Assembly (NCBI GenBank): GCA_007258455.2
Contig: VDFB02344152.1
Coordinates: forward strand, 186,001-250,000
DNA length: 64,000 nt
Source of the DNA: Sequoia sempervirens
Lineage: Eukaryota > Streptophyta > Pinopsida > Cupressales > Cupressaceae
Reading direction: 5' to 3'
The notes beneath the pieces are model-generated. The model was not told the origin of the DNA. It saw only the letters and a program-made list of their open reading frames with translations, and made no database searches. The position numbers and the translations under genes were made by a program. This document shows, piece after piece, positions 11,913 to 24,590 of the stretch (position 1 is the stretch's first letter; the number at the start of each line of letters is the position of its first letter).

Positions 11913-13959
11913 AATCTAATTTTCTAAAAATGTTTCTCAAACACTTGAAAGGACATAATGAATTAGCTTTCAAAGTTGGATAAAATTGAACCAAAAATCC
12001 TCACATTTGCTTTAAATTTTGACATGTGCTTTAAATTTTTGATTTCATCTAATTTCTAACATGTCTCTAACTTCTTGTTTTGGTTTTTAGACTAACTAGG
12101 TTTTGTAGGTTTAGACAATACAACTTGAAGAAAAGAAGCATACTATTGTCATTTGAACTATAATTGTAACAAGTGTTTTGACACTTTTGGGGAAATTATA
12201 ACCCATTTGTAATGATTTTTTATTTCACACTTTAGAACCACACTAACTTTCAATTGGGTTTTAAAATGAACACTCAAATCAGTTAAAATTGAACCCTTAC
12301 ATCATTTTTACTTATTGGGTTAAAATTAAACAAGGAAAACTCACACTTAGTTTGGTGCTTAAAAATGAACCCATCTTTTCATTGAGGATTAAAATTAACA
12401 AGTGTTTGCTATGTCTTGTGGTTGACATTTCTGTCATTGAATGTGTATGCTCTTCTCTCGTGCCACTCGGTGGTCTTGGGAATTAAAAGCATTCCTTTGA
12501 CATTTTGTATAATCACCCACATATTTATATTTGGATTAAAATGAACCCCATGCTGGTGTGAGGAAAAGGTGTTGTGAATGCTCACTCCTTGCTTCATGCA
12601 AACTGGAAGATCGAACAATAAATGTACTTCCTTGCTTTTGTATATCTTTAGAGGGATTACCAACCCACTTCAAAAGGTGGGAATGACCCAAGTGGTAATG
12701 AGCTAAAGCCAAGATCTTTCAAATCTCTATATAAAAATGTGTTTGTGATGAAAGTCATAAGCAACAAGTGCAGAGGTGTTATACCGACAAGTGTCACCCT
12801 TAGTATCCATGTGATACGTTAAAATCTCTTCTTAGGAAGAGACTAGGAGGCCTCTTGATTGAAATAATCTTGATCTGATCTTGCTGCATGTATGAACACT
12901 TTGAATGAAAGTCCTTACAATGAACCAATTGTTTAGAAGCCAAAAACCTTTATGCTTGTTGTTGTAGGAATGGTCATTCCGAAGCTGCCCCACATTTTAC
13001 TATTCATTGTTGAAACAGGAAAATCCTTAAGATCTTTGATATTGATGCTTTTCCTAAGAATTTATTCTTAGAGACTTCTAAATATTTTGGTTTACATATC
13101 AATCCATATTTTTCAAAGTTAACCTAGGTAACTATTTCCTTAACTTCATTCTTTTCACAAAATGGATCTTGTGAAATTGATGATGTTTTTGATATAGACA
13201 TTTAGTTTGAACTCATTTAAGCAAAATAAATTGACAAATTAAACCCAACATGACCATTTGGTGTCTGATCACTCTAGTTGAACAACCTAACCTTACGCCT
13301 GCTATTATACAAGGAAAAATTTGCAAAACATTGAGTCCAAATTCTATTGTCAAAATCATTGGGTCTATTTCCAAAAGCATTTGAGTTCTTTTTTACCAAA
13401 ATCATTGAGTCCTTAGGGTTTGATCACTTGAGAGGTATAGCATTTTTCTCACTACCTTGGTCTCAAAAAACAAAGGTTCACTCTAGTTCAACATTCAAGG
13501 TCAAACATTTTCTCCATCCTTCATCATATTTCGTCCTTCACTTCACCAAACTTTACAAAAAATTTGAATACATCAACACTTTGGACTTAAACATCTATCA
13601 ACCCAAATCCTAACTTAGCTACTTTGTATGTGAAATTAATCATTTTCCATGTATTTGGCTAAATTAGTTATCATCTTTGAACTCATTTATCTTGAAAGTA
13701 ATAAGTCTACCTTAAAGGTTCACAAGTTCATAAACATCCTTTATCCAAACATCAAAACATCAAACAAATATTTAAGTCAAAAGTGTTGTCCTGAAATGTT
13801 TACAAACATCACTCCCTATATCATTCACCTTTTCATCTCTCATTATCAACATTGCTCCAAAACAACTTAGAACGTCCTTTCTACCTAAATTTAAGTCAAC
13901 TAGATAGTTAAAACATTACAAATCTCAACACAACTCTCCCATTGGTGACCTAAAATTTA
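11913..13959 (+). other. Rest of the inner element's leader
   Basis: About 2 kb without recognisable coding. At 12230-12400 there are loose repeats of a TTAAAATTGAAC-type word. A few 60-90-codon frames (for example 13347-13613) look random. Confidence 0.5.
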
Positions 13960-16740
13960 TGGTAAAGACAAGATCACAACATAAGAGAATCATGGAAAAA
14001 ACCAAAGTCACATTCACCTCAAGTGATCCAAACCCACAATAATTCGATCCAAGGAGTTATTCTACCCCCTCACAAGAAACCCAAGATCCATTGGGACCAT
14101 ATGAGGTAGAAGATGTCACAAACAACCCATTTGATCATAAACAAAAATTTCAAGCCTTAGAGAAAGTGGCTTCAATTCCCCCATCTTTTGTCACACAAAC
14201 CTTGGCACAAGGCTTGACTCTGTCTACAATTCAACCAACTTCATCCCTTGTGCCAAGTCAACCCTTAACATCTAGTCTTGCAACTAGACTAGGAACCAAC
14301 CTTGGTCCCACTTCATGTCTAGGAATAAACACATCTGTTGTTATTCACAAAATGACCATTCCATTAATTGCCAACCTTCCCCAAAACACAAGTTGGACAC
14401 CAACATTTGGCAAACCGCTTACATTCCATGATGTCACAACAACCTCAAAATTTCAAGAACAATCATCTTCATCCATCACCCCAAATACCCCAAGTGTGCC
14501 CAATGTTACACAAAGTAATGTGAACCAAATGCCTCAAATAGGACAAGGGAAAGGTAACACTCTCACACAAGGGAAACCCTTAGCAAGTGGTTCTAACAAC
14601 CTCATTGACACATTGAGACAAGTTGTTATCCAAGATACTCAATTTAATCCACCATCCACATCAAACCCATCTATCATTGACCCAAATCAAAACAACACCT
14701 TGGTTACGAACCCCATCAGCCAAGGAAATACCTTGACCACATCCCAAGCACAAGGAAATACCCAAATCATCGGTTAAGGAAATCCATTCAATCAATGGAA
14801 TCAAGGTCCTAATGTGCCCTTAACATCGCCATACTTAACGGAACCAACATCATCTTTACCGTTTGTCCCCCAAGTCATGTAAAATTAAATGGGACGTCAA
14901 ACTTACATTTATCCATCCTAATCCACTATCTTGCAAGGTATGTTAAACCGAGTGAACCCCCAACCTCTCATAAAAAATCCACAATTTACACAAAACATCA
15001 ACACCCAAAACCCATTGTAGATTTACCAACCACTGATTGATCCTACATTGCAAGCACATGCCTTAGCTTTACAGCAAGCAAAACAGGCCTATAAACAATC
15101 CATCCAACAATAGCAACAACAACAAGAAATCTTAGTAGCAAAACAACAACAATAGCAACAACAAAAAGAAATCTTAGTAGCACAACAACAACAAAAAGCC
15201 CAACAAGCATCCTTAGTAGCACAACAACAACAACAACAAGCCCAATATCAAGCCCTAGTGGCCCAACAATAACAAGCACACCAAACAACCTTAGCAGCAC
15301 AGGTAACAACCCTAGTGGCACAACAACAATAGAAAACCCATCAAGCAGCCTTAGTATCACAACAGCAACAAAGTTCCTACTATAATCCACAATAGAACAT
15401 CATCAATACCAACAAGTTAGGAGCATATACATCGACACCAAATCACCTTCACAAAATCCCACACCACCATACACCATAAAACAACTTATCATATCATAAT
15501 CTCATGTACAACACATTTTTCATCGCACAATATGCAACGTGTGTTCCTCCACCAAACCCGCAAGATGGTCTAGCATCACAACTTAACACATTATCACAAG
15601 AAATGTAGGATCTCTGGATGGGAAATACTAAGAATCCCCATACACATAACTTATGTCCATATCCATTCGATCAAAGCACGCAATGGTACCATTCCCTCCC
15701 AATTTTAAAATCCCCAAATTCAATAAATACAAAGGGAGAGGAAGTCCTATGGACCATATCAAAGATTTTAATGTCATTTGTATGGAGGTCACCTATAATG
15801 ACTCATATTTGATGTGCCTTTTTCCACAAATTTTAATAGGTCCTACCATGGATTGGTTTTCTCAATTTCCTCGAGGCATCAAAAATTTCCAAGAAATCAT
15901 TGAAAAATTCATAGATCACTTCTCCTTCAATCTTGACATGGATGTAAGCTCAGAAGAGTTGTATACTCTCAAAGAAAACAAAGGGGAATCTTTCACCAAT
16001 TTCTTGCAACAATGGAGGAAAAGAGCTAGTAAAAGCAAGTGACCACATCCTGATGAACAACAAGTGGGCATTATCATAGAAAATTTCAATCTAGATCTAT
16101 CCTTCCACTTGAAAATGCAATGCATTACCTCTTATGATGAGCTTGTTCCTAGAGCCCTTAGCATCAAGAGAGCCCTAACTCATAGGGAAACACACAAGTG
16201 CATAAAGACAACTTCCCATCCATTATTTTTAAGGACAAATCCCGCCTTTGGACCAAGAAAAAGAATATTACTAGTGATGGTGTTGTTGATGCAAATGTGG
16301 TCTTAACTAGGCAAGAAAACACCCAAAAATACACAACAACCATACACGTCATCGTCAAACAATCAAGCAAAAATCAACGCTGCAAAAACTCCACATGAAC
16401 AACAAAGAACAAATAGTTCTCCTAAGCGATATTTCACTCCCTTAGGGGTCAAACCTATGGAGGATGTGTTGAAAAGGTTGATACAGTCTAATCTTATCAC
16501 ACTCCAAAATTTATCGAACTATCAAGAGCCACAAGTCAAACCTCGTAGCTATAGAGATGATCATTTTTGTGAATTTCATTGATACAAAGGTCATAACACA
16601 CAAAATTGTTTTAGACTCAAACATCTAATAGAAGATCTTATTGAACAAGGAGACATTCATGTCGATCAAAAGTCTAGGAATGAAAATATAAAAATTTACA
16701 CAAACCCTATGCTTGATCATACAAAAGAAAAAGATTTAGG
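13960..16740 (+). pseudogene. Gag remnant of the inner element
   Basis: It begins near 13965 with a Lys/Arg-rich start and then the longest open piece, 14091-14777, a Thr/Ser/Pro/Gln-rich low-complexity region of 228 codons. A Gln-rich linker (15040-15390) is built from CAA codons. From about 15690 comes the Retrotrans_gag core: PPNFKIPKFNKYKGRGSP, PTMDWFSQFPRGI, FTNFLQQWRKRA. Near 16567-16610 is a zinc knuckle of the C-x2-H-x4-H-x4-C form (HFCEFH, KGHNTQNC), followed by LKHLIEDLIEQGDI, the layout known from Tat/Ogre-type plant Ty3 gag. At least six in-frame stops and one shift are present. Gag would form the particle that packages the element's RNA. Confidence 0.78.
15040..15390 (+). repeat. 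CAA-rich (poly-Gln) repeat in gag
   Basis: Runs of CAA codons with interspersed Leu-Val-Ala, giving repeats of LVAQQQQ. Its antisense reads as a spurious hydrophobic frame. Confidence 0.85.
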
Positions 16741-18210
16741 AAAGGCATCAACCTCAAAAATGTAAACCATACACATGATACTATGGTGGGACATATTTAT
16801 TCATAACATAAGGAATTAGACACACATCAAGATATTGCTTTAAAAAAAATTTCAAACCCATTAATAGTGTTTAGCAGTATTTTATACCATAATGACATCA
16901 AGTGGATATCAGATTGTGATATCTCTCCCACATATGACTCAATGATTGGACATGTTGAAGAAGTTCCAAATGAGACAAAAACATCCCTTGTTGCACCCAT
17001 ACCTACAAAATGTTGTGAAGAGTCTTTTACCAAAGATCTATCATTCACCCAAGGATCATGGAAAGAGGAGGCTCTTGAGGATAGCGAAAGTTACTCTGAA
17101 TCAAGTCAGGATCAAGAACCCCTATCCACAGAGTTTCACCAAGAGATAAGGAACATCTTCCAAACTATTTAAACTATAAATATGTCCCCAATATCACCCC
17201 TAAGATGCTTCTTTCTAACAGACATATAGATTTTCTTCATCCAAAACAATAGTCTCCCACTCTTGATATTTCTACACAAGAGCAAGCAACAGTCGAGATT
17301 CTTGATTCTTACAGTGATTTGCATCATCAACATCTTTTGAGTCAGCATCAACATCTTTTGAAGTAGTGTCAACAAATAACAATTTCATAGAATTAGAGAA
17401 AATAGTTCATATTACTAAACAACAGGAACCCATATCAATATCGTGTGTTCATGACAAGTCATATTCAATGGCTATGGATCAAAGGATACATTATTAGGGA
17501 AAAGGGTTAGGTATTGGTAATACCTTCACAATGCCGAGGGAAATTTTGTCTACTACAAACATCAAAATATGGGGCATGAAGGATCCTTATGATGAAAACA
17601 CTATCAACGCTACAACTAGTTGTATCATGAGTGGGAATTCACCCATCATATGATACACAAATTGGGACCAACATAAAAAGAAGAATTCCTATCAAAGCAA
17701 GGAAAAGATCGTCAAAGAAAATGAAGCAATAAAGAAAAAAGGACAAAGTAAATACAAATGGATATCAAAGAAAAATAAAGAAAATCATTCCTCCAAAACT
17801 CCATTAGTCAAAGAAATTATGGGGAAAAATAAAAAGGGGAAAGGTATCCATCAAAAACATCCTCAAAAGAAAAAGTGGGATTATCAAGAAAGGAATGGAG
17901 TATATCCAATGGTTGGTCCTAATTCCATGAAAACCTCTATTCCCACCCATCATTGCTCATCTTCCCAAGTTTGGAGAGTCAAAGGTTCCAAACCATCAAC
18001 CAATACATCTCATATTCCTTCATACATGTCATTATCCACTCCATTCATGATATCTAATTATTGCATTAATCGTATGTTGATAGCTACCTTTCATCATAAG
18101 GATTCTAATGGTACAATATTGCAATGTGCACCCATAGAAAAGGTTAATTTTGGTATCCACAATACAAATCAGATTTCTTCAAAATTGCATTCAAGTGCTT
18201 ATATCTGAGC
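16741..18210 (+). pseudogene. Post-gag coding remnants of the inner element, family unknown
   Basis: Two better-preserved pieces are seen. 16867-17172 is acidic and Ser-rich (EEVPNETKTSL, DSESYSESSQDQEP). From about 17400 to 18210 the reading passes through GKGLGIGNTFTMPREI, a strongly basic Lys-rich stretch (17700-17880), then Ser/Thr/Pro-rich sequence. GKGLG weakly recalls a G-patch. No D-S/T-G protease, YxDD polymerase or integrase motif is seen. This could be an extra gag-associated domain or a heavily eroded start of pol. Confidence 0.45.
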
Positions 18211-21070
18211 AAAGCAGCTTCTTCAGGTAGGATATCGCTGGCATGTTATGATAGTGGCCTCTACACCAGTACCACAAGATGATTCAACATGAGGGTAAAA
18301 AATTTTAAAAAATCAAAAATCAAAAAATCAAAAAAATAGTAAAAATAAAAATTGTCCTCCAGTGAAAACCACTTCAGTGGCACTTTGGGAAAGTACTATG
18401 ATGAAAACCTAGAAAAAAATGCATCATGAGTAGAATCAATCATCTATATGGTCCTTCTTAGACATAAGCATCTCATCCTTGTCATGATAAATCCAATGTT
18501 CCCTCCATCCATCCAATCTAGCTTTCATCCAAATATTCTCATTTATCTTGATCTTGACAAAGATTCGGTGTATACTTCAACTCTACTCATGGAAAAATCT
18601 TGGCAGGCTCTTTAGCATTTATCCCATGAATTCCCATAGCCCATATCTAACATTATAAAACTCTGTCAAACTCTTTGCATATACATTACCTATCTTGGTT
18701 ACCCATTGCATTATGAAACATTCCTAGACACTGGGGGTAGGTTATTACACTCTTGTTTTTAAATAAATCTTGATCCATGTCTTATATCTCACAACATGAT
18801 ATTGACATCATGATCTATGTATCGCTTACCTCAAAATATCATCGAAAATCCCAAAAACATTCATAAAAAAATCATCAAAAAATCTAAAAAACATTGATAA
18901 AACATTCAACAGAAAATCCAAAAACATCAAAATCTTGTATAGCTTAAATCCAAAAACATTCAAAAATTGTAAATTCAAAATCCAAAACATCTAGAACATA
19001 TCAAAATCCCTAAAAAGGTCAAACATCAAAAATCCAAAATAGAACCTTGTCGAACTATGAGTCTCTGAGCTTGAACGTAGGCAAGACCATCATTGATGTG
19101 CCCCTAAGACACCCTAGGTCAGTCCTTTAGGAGTCTATCATAATAAACTGGCAGTCCATCAAGTGTTCATATCTCATCTCCAATAAGTCGAATTGATCAA
19201 ACTACATGGTCTCTACATTTATAACGTAGGCAAGGATAATATTTGATCAACCCCCAAGGCCCCTAGGATAGTCTTTTAGGTTAGGTTCTTGGTCAGAAAA
19301 CTTAGAAAATCCCTAAACATTCATGTATGTTAGAAAATCCCAAAACATCCAAATAATTCCTAAAAACCCCTAAACATTCAAATAATGAAAAACACAAAAA
19401 AATTAGAAAACATTCAAAAGACCTAAACAACATCAAATATCTTAGAGAAAACCCTAAACAACCTCAAATAATCGAAAACCAGAACATTCACATAAAGTTT
19501 CAAAAAGACCAAAACAACCTCAAAATATTTTCAAAATATCAAAAACATTGAAATATTCTAAAAAATTCAAAACCATCCATCCCATTTCACTTTCACTCAC
19601 AATAAACATCCATAATAAATAAAGCGTCACCTTCAACCTTGGTAAAACAAATAGAAATCAAGTATAGCAAGTCATAAAGTGAAAACTTAAGTGTCAAAAT
19701 CTAAAGTCTAGATCATAGGTAAATGAGTAAGTGGAATTTGTATCAACAACTTATCACACACCTCATCCTAATAAAAACATCTGATCAACATGCCCTAGGA
19801 TGCGTCCTTCCTGCAATGGACAATAGTATCATAAATCATCTTAGCTATATTAAACTAGCAAGATATATGGATAACACTCACTGTTTGTCTTTGATCTTTT
19901 CTTATGATTTATCTTAATGACCCATTATAAGGACCTCTTGATGATGTCTATCAAAATGATTTAGAGAGAAAGGAATGGGGTATTTATCATTATCTTTGAT
20001 TTTTTTTGCTTCTTGTTATTCTTGTAAATAATATTGGCACATACTTGCTTAGTTGTGTGTAGGGAAGTTGTTTGGAGTAGATTTTTGACTATTCCATATG
20101 ATTTGGTCTAATGTATTCTAAACTTCTAAACTTACATTCCAATGAGGTTTTTGTATGTCAAGGTGTGAACAAGAACTCCTGTTTGTAGAGTCAAAGTCCA
20201 TTACATTAGATACAACACCATCTTGGTTATCAATACCTTGATGCATCGTGTCTATGTGTTATATCAAAAATAAGGAATGATAAAAAATCACAATCTTGAG
20301 ATATGAGAAAATCATCATCATCATACATCTCTCATTACCATCTCTAATAAAGTCTTAGTGGATCATGGACTTGTACTTTTTGAATCAACCTTAAAATCAA
20401 TGGTCAATACATTCATCTTATTCTTCTTATTCTTCTATCTTTACTAACAGTTCTATCCAAGTATTGAATATGTGTGATATATCAAAATATACATGAGGCT
20501 ACCCATAGCCGATGACTGTCTATACATCATGAAATATGTCAACCTCAATATATAAGCTAGCACACCAACAATCCCTCTTTCAATGGGGTTAGTGGGGTAT
20601 CTATATCATCTTCAACTCAACAATCTAAAAAGTTGCAACTCTTTGACTCAAAAGAAACCTAAAATCTCAAGCATCTCAAGCATAAGTCTAATTTTCAACT
20701 ATCATGAGCTCGATCAGAACACTTAATCCCCAATCGATCTTTCAAGGGGGAAACCAACCATCTTTCGATCATATTGATATCAAATCATCTAACACTCTTT
20801 GTTCCTAGCCTTGCTAGTAAATTTTGATCAAATTATCAAATAAATCATCATTGGGATATATCTTTCCCTACCAATCCTCGTTTTATTCAACACAATCCTT
20901 GCATTGTTGTGAATCCTCAACAATTTTATGAATAAATCAATCAAATTTAGCTTGGCTATCAACATCTCAAATAGATCATCGATATATGTTTCTACATCAT
21001 CATCAACATCAAAATCAACATCGAAATCAACATCAATCTTTGAGATAATGCAACAAGTACATTGCTTCAA
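18211..21070 (+). other. Non-coding 3' internal region of the inner element
   Basis: A-rich low-complexity sequence at 18290-19600, with endless variants of CAAAAACATTCAAAAATCC. Two diverged copies of a roughly 140-bp unit occur around ACGTAGGCAAG (19074 and 19219). A CAT/CAAC repeat lies near 20990-21045. No coding region is supported. Confidence 0.55.
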
Positions 21071-21082
21071 AGAGGGGAAAAA
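21071..21082 (+). promoter_or_regulatory. Polypurine tract of the inner element
   Basis: AGAGGGGAAAAA ends exactly at the first base of the 3' LTR. This is the standard plus-strand primer for LTR retrotransposons and independently fixes the LTR boundary. Confidence 0.7.
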
Positions 21083-21610
21083 TATAGAAACTCAAAAATT
21101 TCTCGATGGATCACATTGGCTAACTAACATCATTTTTTCCTAAAACAGATCCTCTTTTTGGTTAATTGATTAAATTATTCTAGCTATTTAATTAATTACC
21201 TCATTTTCATCTATTAATCTAATTGACCTAATTAGGTTAATTCATCCCCTTTCATGGTAACATTAATCCCTAAAGTCCTCTTATTTAATTACAGAACCCT
21301 AAGTTATTTAATTAAAATCATATCACTTCCCCTTTCCATTAAATAAATTAATTATTTAATGAATATCCTAATTCCCCTAATTTGCATAATTGAAACTTTA
21401 TTTAATTATCAAATTACTAATAAATCCAATTCCCCCCATTTGCAAGGGAATATTCCTCCTTTGCACACTCCTCCAAAAGTAATATTCCTTCCCCTTTGCA
21501 CAAATTAAATTTAGTTTTAATTAACTAAATATCTAATTTTCCTCACCCATGAGAATATTCTCTTTCTTCACTCATTTGAAAAAAGGAATATTCCTTTTTT
21601 GCAACAAACT

Positions 21611-21710
21611 TTCAACAAAATTTCATGTGCAAGTTTTCAACAAGACTTCATGTGCAAGTTTTCAACAAGACTTCATGTGCAAGTTTTCAACAAAACTTCT
21701 TGTGCAAGTT
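21611..21710 (+). repeat. 25-bp tandem repeat, four copies, in the 3' LTR
   Basis: Unit TTCAACAAGACTTCATGTGC plus AAGTT, starting at 21611, 21636, 21661 and 21686. The 5' LTR has only two copies (10270-10319). Confidence 0.9.
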
Positions 21711-23149
21711 TCAAAAGTGTGTTTGTTTGGATGAATGTAAACCCTTCATTAAATATCAACTTGCATTCTTAACCCTTGATGGGAATCCATGATCCATGCC
21801 TCCATCTTCCTTCCATATTAACCATTATTAGATTTTCAATCTTAGCCCTTCATTTCTCATTTTTCCTCCTATAAATAGGTCACTATTTGGAGACAAATGA
21901 ATCCATCTTTTAACAACAAACTTATGTTGTTAAAATCATTTTCACTTGCACTCACATTGAACATCATTTTAGCTTTATTTACTAGCATATTAGCTTAGCT
22001 TCCATTAATGGCTTCCATGATAAAATAGATGCATATATTTAGCATATTTTATAATTAGGGTTTTAATCTTTTGAAGCTTGCATACATTTAGAGTAGATTT
22101 TCATACATCCATATCGAACATCTTAGCATTCATCATGATGATTTAGCATTTAAATCATGTTTTATTGCACATCTTTCATCAATTTTGTCGATTCTCTTCA
22201 ATAGAATCAATCGAAACAAGCTCATCATACAAGGGATTGGAAAAGGGTCTCCATTTCACATTAATGTGATGTAACGCCCGTCGTTCAAACCCCAGAGAAA
22301 AAACATTGCAAACAATTTTTTTTTTTTAAAATAATATAAAGTAAACGTGCAATTAAACATTAAAACATAAACACATTGCACATTACATTATCACACCTAG
22401 TTCTCTAGGGCATGCGAGGTTACATCGCATAACAAAATCATATCGAAATAATAAAAGATGAAACCAAATAACATAATCAAATTCCCATTCATCATATTAT
22501 CACAATAACCATTTATAGAAGTACATCCATGAACCATAAGTAAAGTATTATTATTCCATCACATGTTAGAAACATAATGAATCTCATACAATAATGTTTC
22601 CAAAGGTTCCTAAATAATACATCATTGTTTAAACATTACATTACATGTTCTCAATAATGAGTTACAATAATTCTCCCATACATGAAGGATACATAAATAG
22701 TACAATTAACGAATGAAGTACAAAGTGAGAAACTAGTACAAGCTCCAACTGAAGAATGATGAGAAGATGAACATTGATGGGGAACCCAATGGGTGTGGAG
22801 CACATTCCACCCAACCATGTGGGTTATAAATAGCCCACCCCCCATGCTCGGAGGTGACAAGGAAGTAATCACGACCATGAATGCCAAAACTGACTCCAAT
22901 AGAACAACATAGTGCAAAACTCAATTACAACCTCAAGAATTACAATGACATAAACAACAACATCCAAGAGAGAATAATATAACATAAAGCCATGAAAATC
23001 ATCACAATTAACCAAGGAAATAACCATTAACCAAGTAACTAAAGGACAACCATATATCATTTCCAAAAGAATCTAAAACAACAATTAGAATACAATTCCA
23101 AAGGCCATCAAGAGACAAAACATAAGGGTCTCTAGTGGAGAGTGTCATC

Positions 23150-23500
23150 GCATAGCCTACATGGGTTATCATGGCCCTTCCTCCAAACTGAGGCATCGGC
23201 CCCCATCTATGGATATCCTAGCCCTTCCTCCTACTTGAGGTGTCGGCACCATCGGGTAGCTCATGCAAAGCCATCAACCTCTCGTGAGGATGAGGTTACA
23301 ACTTTTCCGACCACGACCTTCTGAGTCTATCATTAGTCTGTGATAGCCCTAATACATAGACGAGATATCCAATATTATTATCTTATGTGTTTTACTACCC
23401 ATCCCCCTAAGTTCTATTATTAGGTTTTCACTTGTTAAACTACTCTTACGTGGGTTATCCTAAGCTCTTCCTCCTTTCGAGGTGTCGACCCCCACGAAGA
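23150..23500. repeat. Diverged repeats of a GC-richer motif inside the 3.8-kb insertion
   Basis: Three variants of CTAGCCCTTCCTCC followed by GAGGTGTCG and a CCCC tract occur near 23173, 23219 and 23463, two of them preceded by ATGGGTTATC or GTGGGTTATC. Confidence 0.6.
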
Positions 23501-24029
23501 GCCACTCTCCCTAAGACCCCTAACATAAACCAAAACAAGGTAAGGGTTGTACTATAACAAATAAAGCATATAACTCAAACAAAGACATGCGAGGGAAAAC
23601 CCATCTCACAATAACTCAAAGTCAAATCTTAGAAATCTCGTACAACCCTTCCAAATAATAATACTAATAAATTTCAACTCTGAGAGTACACACAAAATGA
23701 GAATAACACTCAAATATTAAATCACGCCTCTGGAACTAAGGTTAACAATAACTAAAATTGGGCTCACAATTACAAGCAAGTTTCCCACATCGAGAGAAGA
23801 GCCACCAATAATAACATGACAAAATAAACATTTTACTAAGGTTTTGAATTCAAAACAACATAATCAGCATTTCATTTTATCTTATAACATGGCACTATTT
23901 CCACACTGAAATTTTGAAATAATAAATATTCAAGGATAAAAAAATTATTTCACCTTATTATTATTATTATTTTTAAATATAATAGATGACCATAATTTCC
24001 ATTTTATTTCTAAACAAATAAAATAATAT

Positions 24030-24590
24030 ATCATCATTCCTATTATATATATATATACATCTAAATTATTCATGCCAAAATTAAAAAAAAATTATTTACT
24101 TATTACTTTTATAACATAAATAATCATATATATATATATACAATTTAAAATATATGAACAAAATAAAATAAAATAACATAAATAAAAGTAAACAAAAGAC
24201 ACCATAATGGTGGGCGCCACAGACTGTACAACAGTCCTACATACTGTTGTGTGCAATTTGTTGTACGGGACTCCACAAGGAGAGGGGGTGGGTACGGCCC
24301 AGCCGTCCCCCCTAACCCTATAATATATTAACAATTAATTTTATTTTTTTCTTATAAAAATTAAAACTTTACCATAAAACCTAGGTGCCAACTGGTACTT
24401 CAATTCAGCTTAAAAAAATGCAAACCAGAAAATTAACTTAAACAATTATAAATATATATCAATATATATATATGTACATTGCAAATACATACATACATAC
24501 ACATATATATATATATATATATATACCATAGAGTACACTCATTTCTATGTAAAACACATAACAATATATATATATATTTTAACAAAGTTA
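24030..24590. repeat. TA/TATACA microsatellites in the 3.8-kb insertion
   Basis: Several short (TA)n and (CATA)n tracts, at about 24043-24057, 24127-24141, 24480-24525 and 24565-24580; another lies at 25672-25690. Confidence 0.9.

Noticed and set aside
15043..15390. Minus-strand hydrophobic 115-codon frame rich in Val and Leu, like a membrane protein
   Set aside because: It is the antisense of the CAA-rich poly-Gln part of gag; TTG and GTT codons arise automatically.
21600..21715. CRISPR-like short repeats
   Set aside because: Directly adjacent 25-bp tandem units without spacers, inside a plant LTR.
22651..23324. Several 60-90-codon frames in the 3.8-kb insertion
   Set aside because: No conserved motifs, overlapping on both strands, composition follows local repeats.
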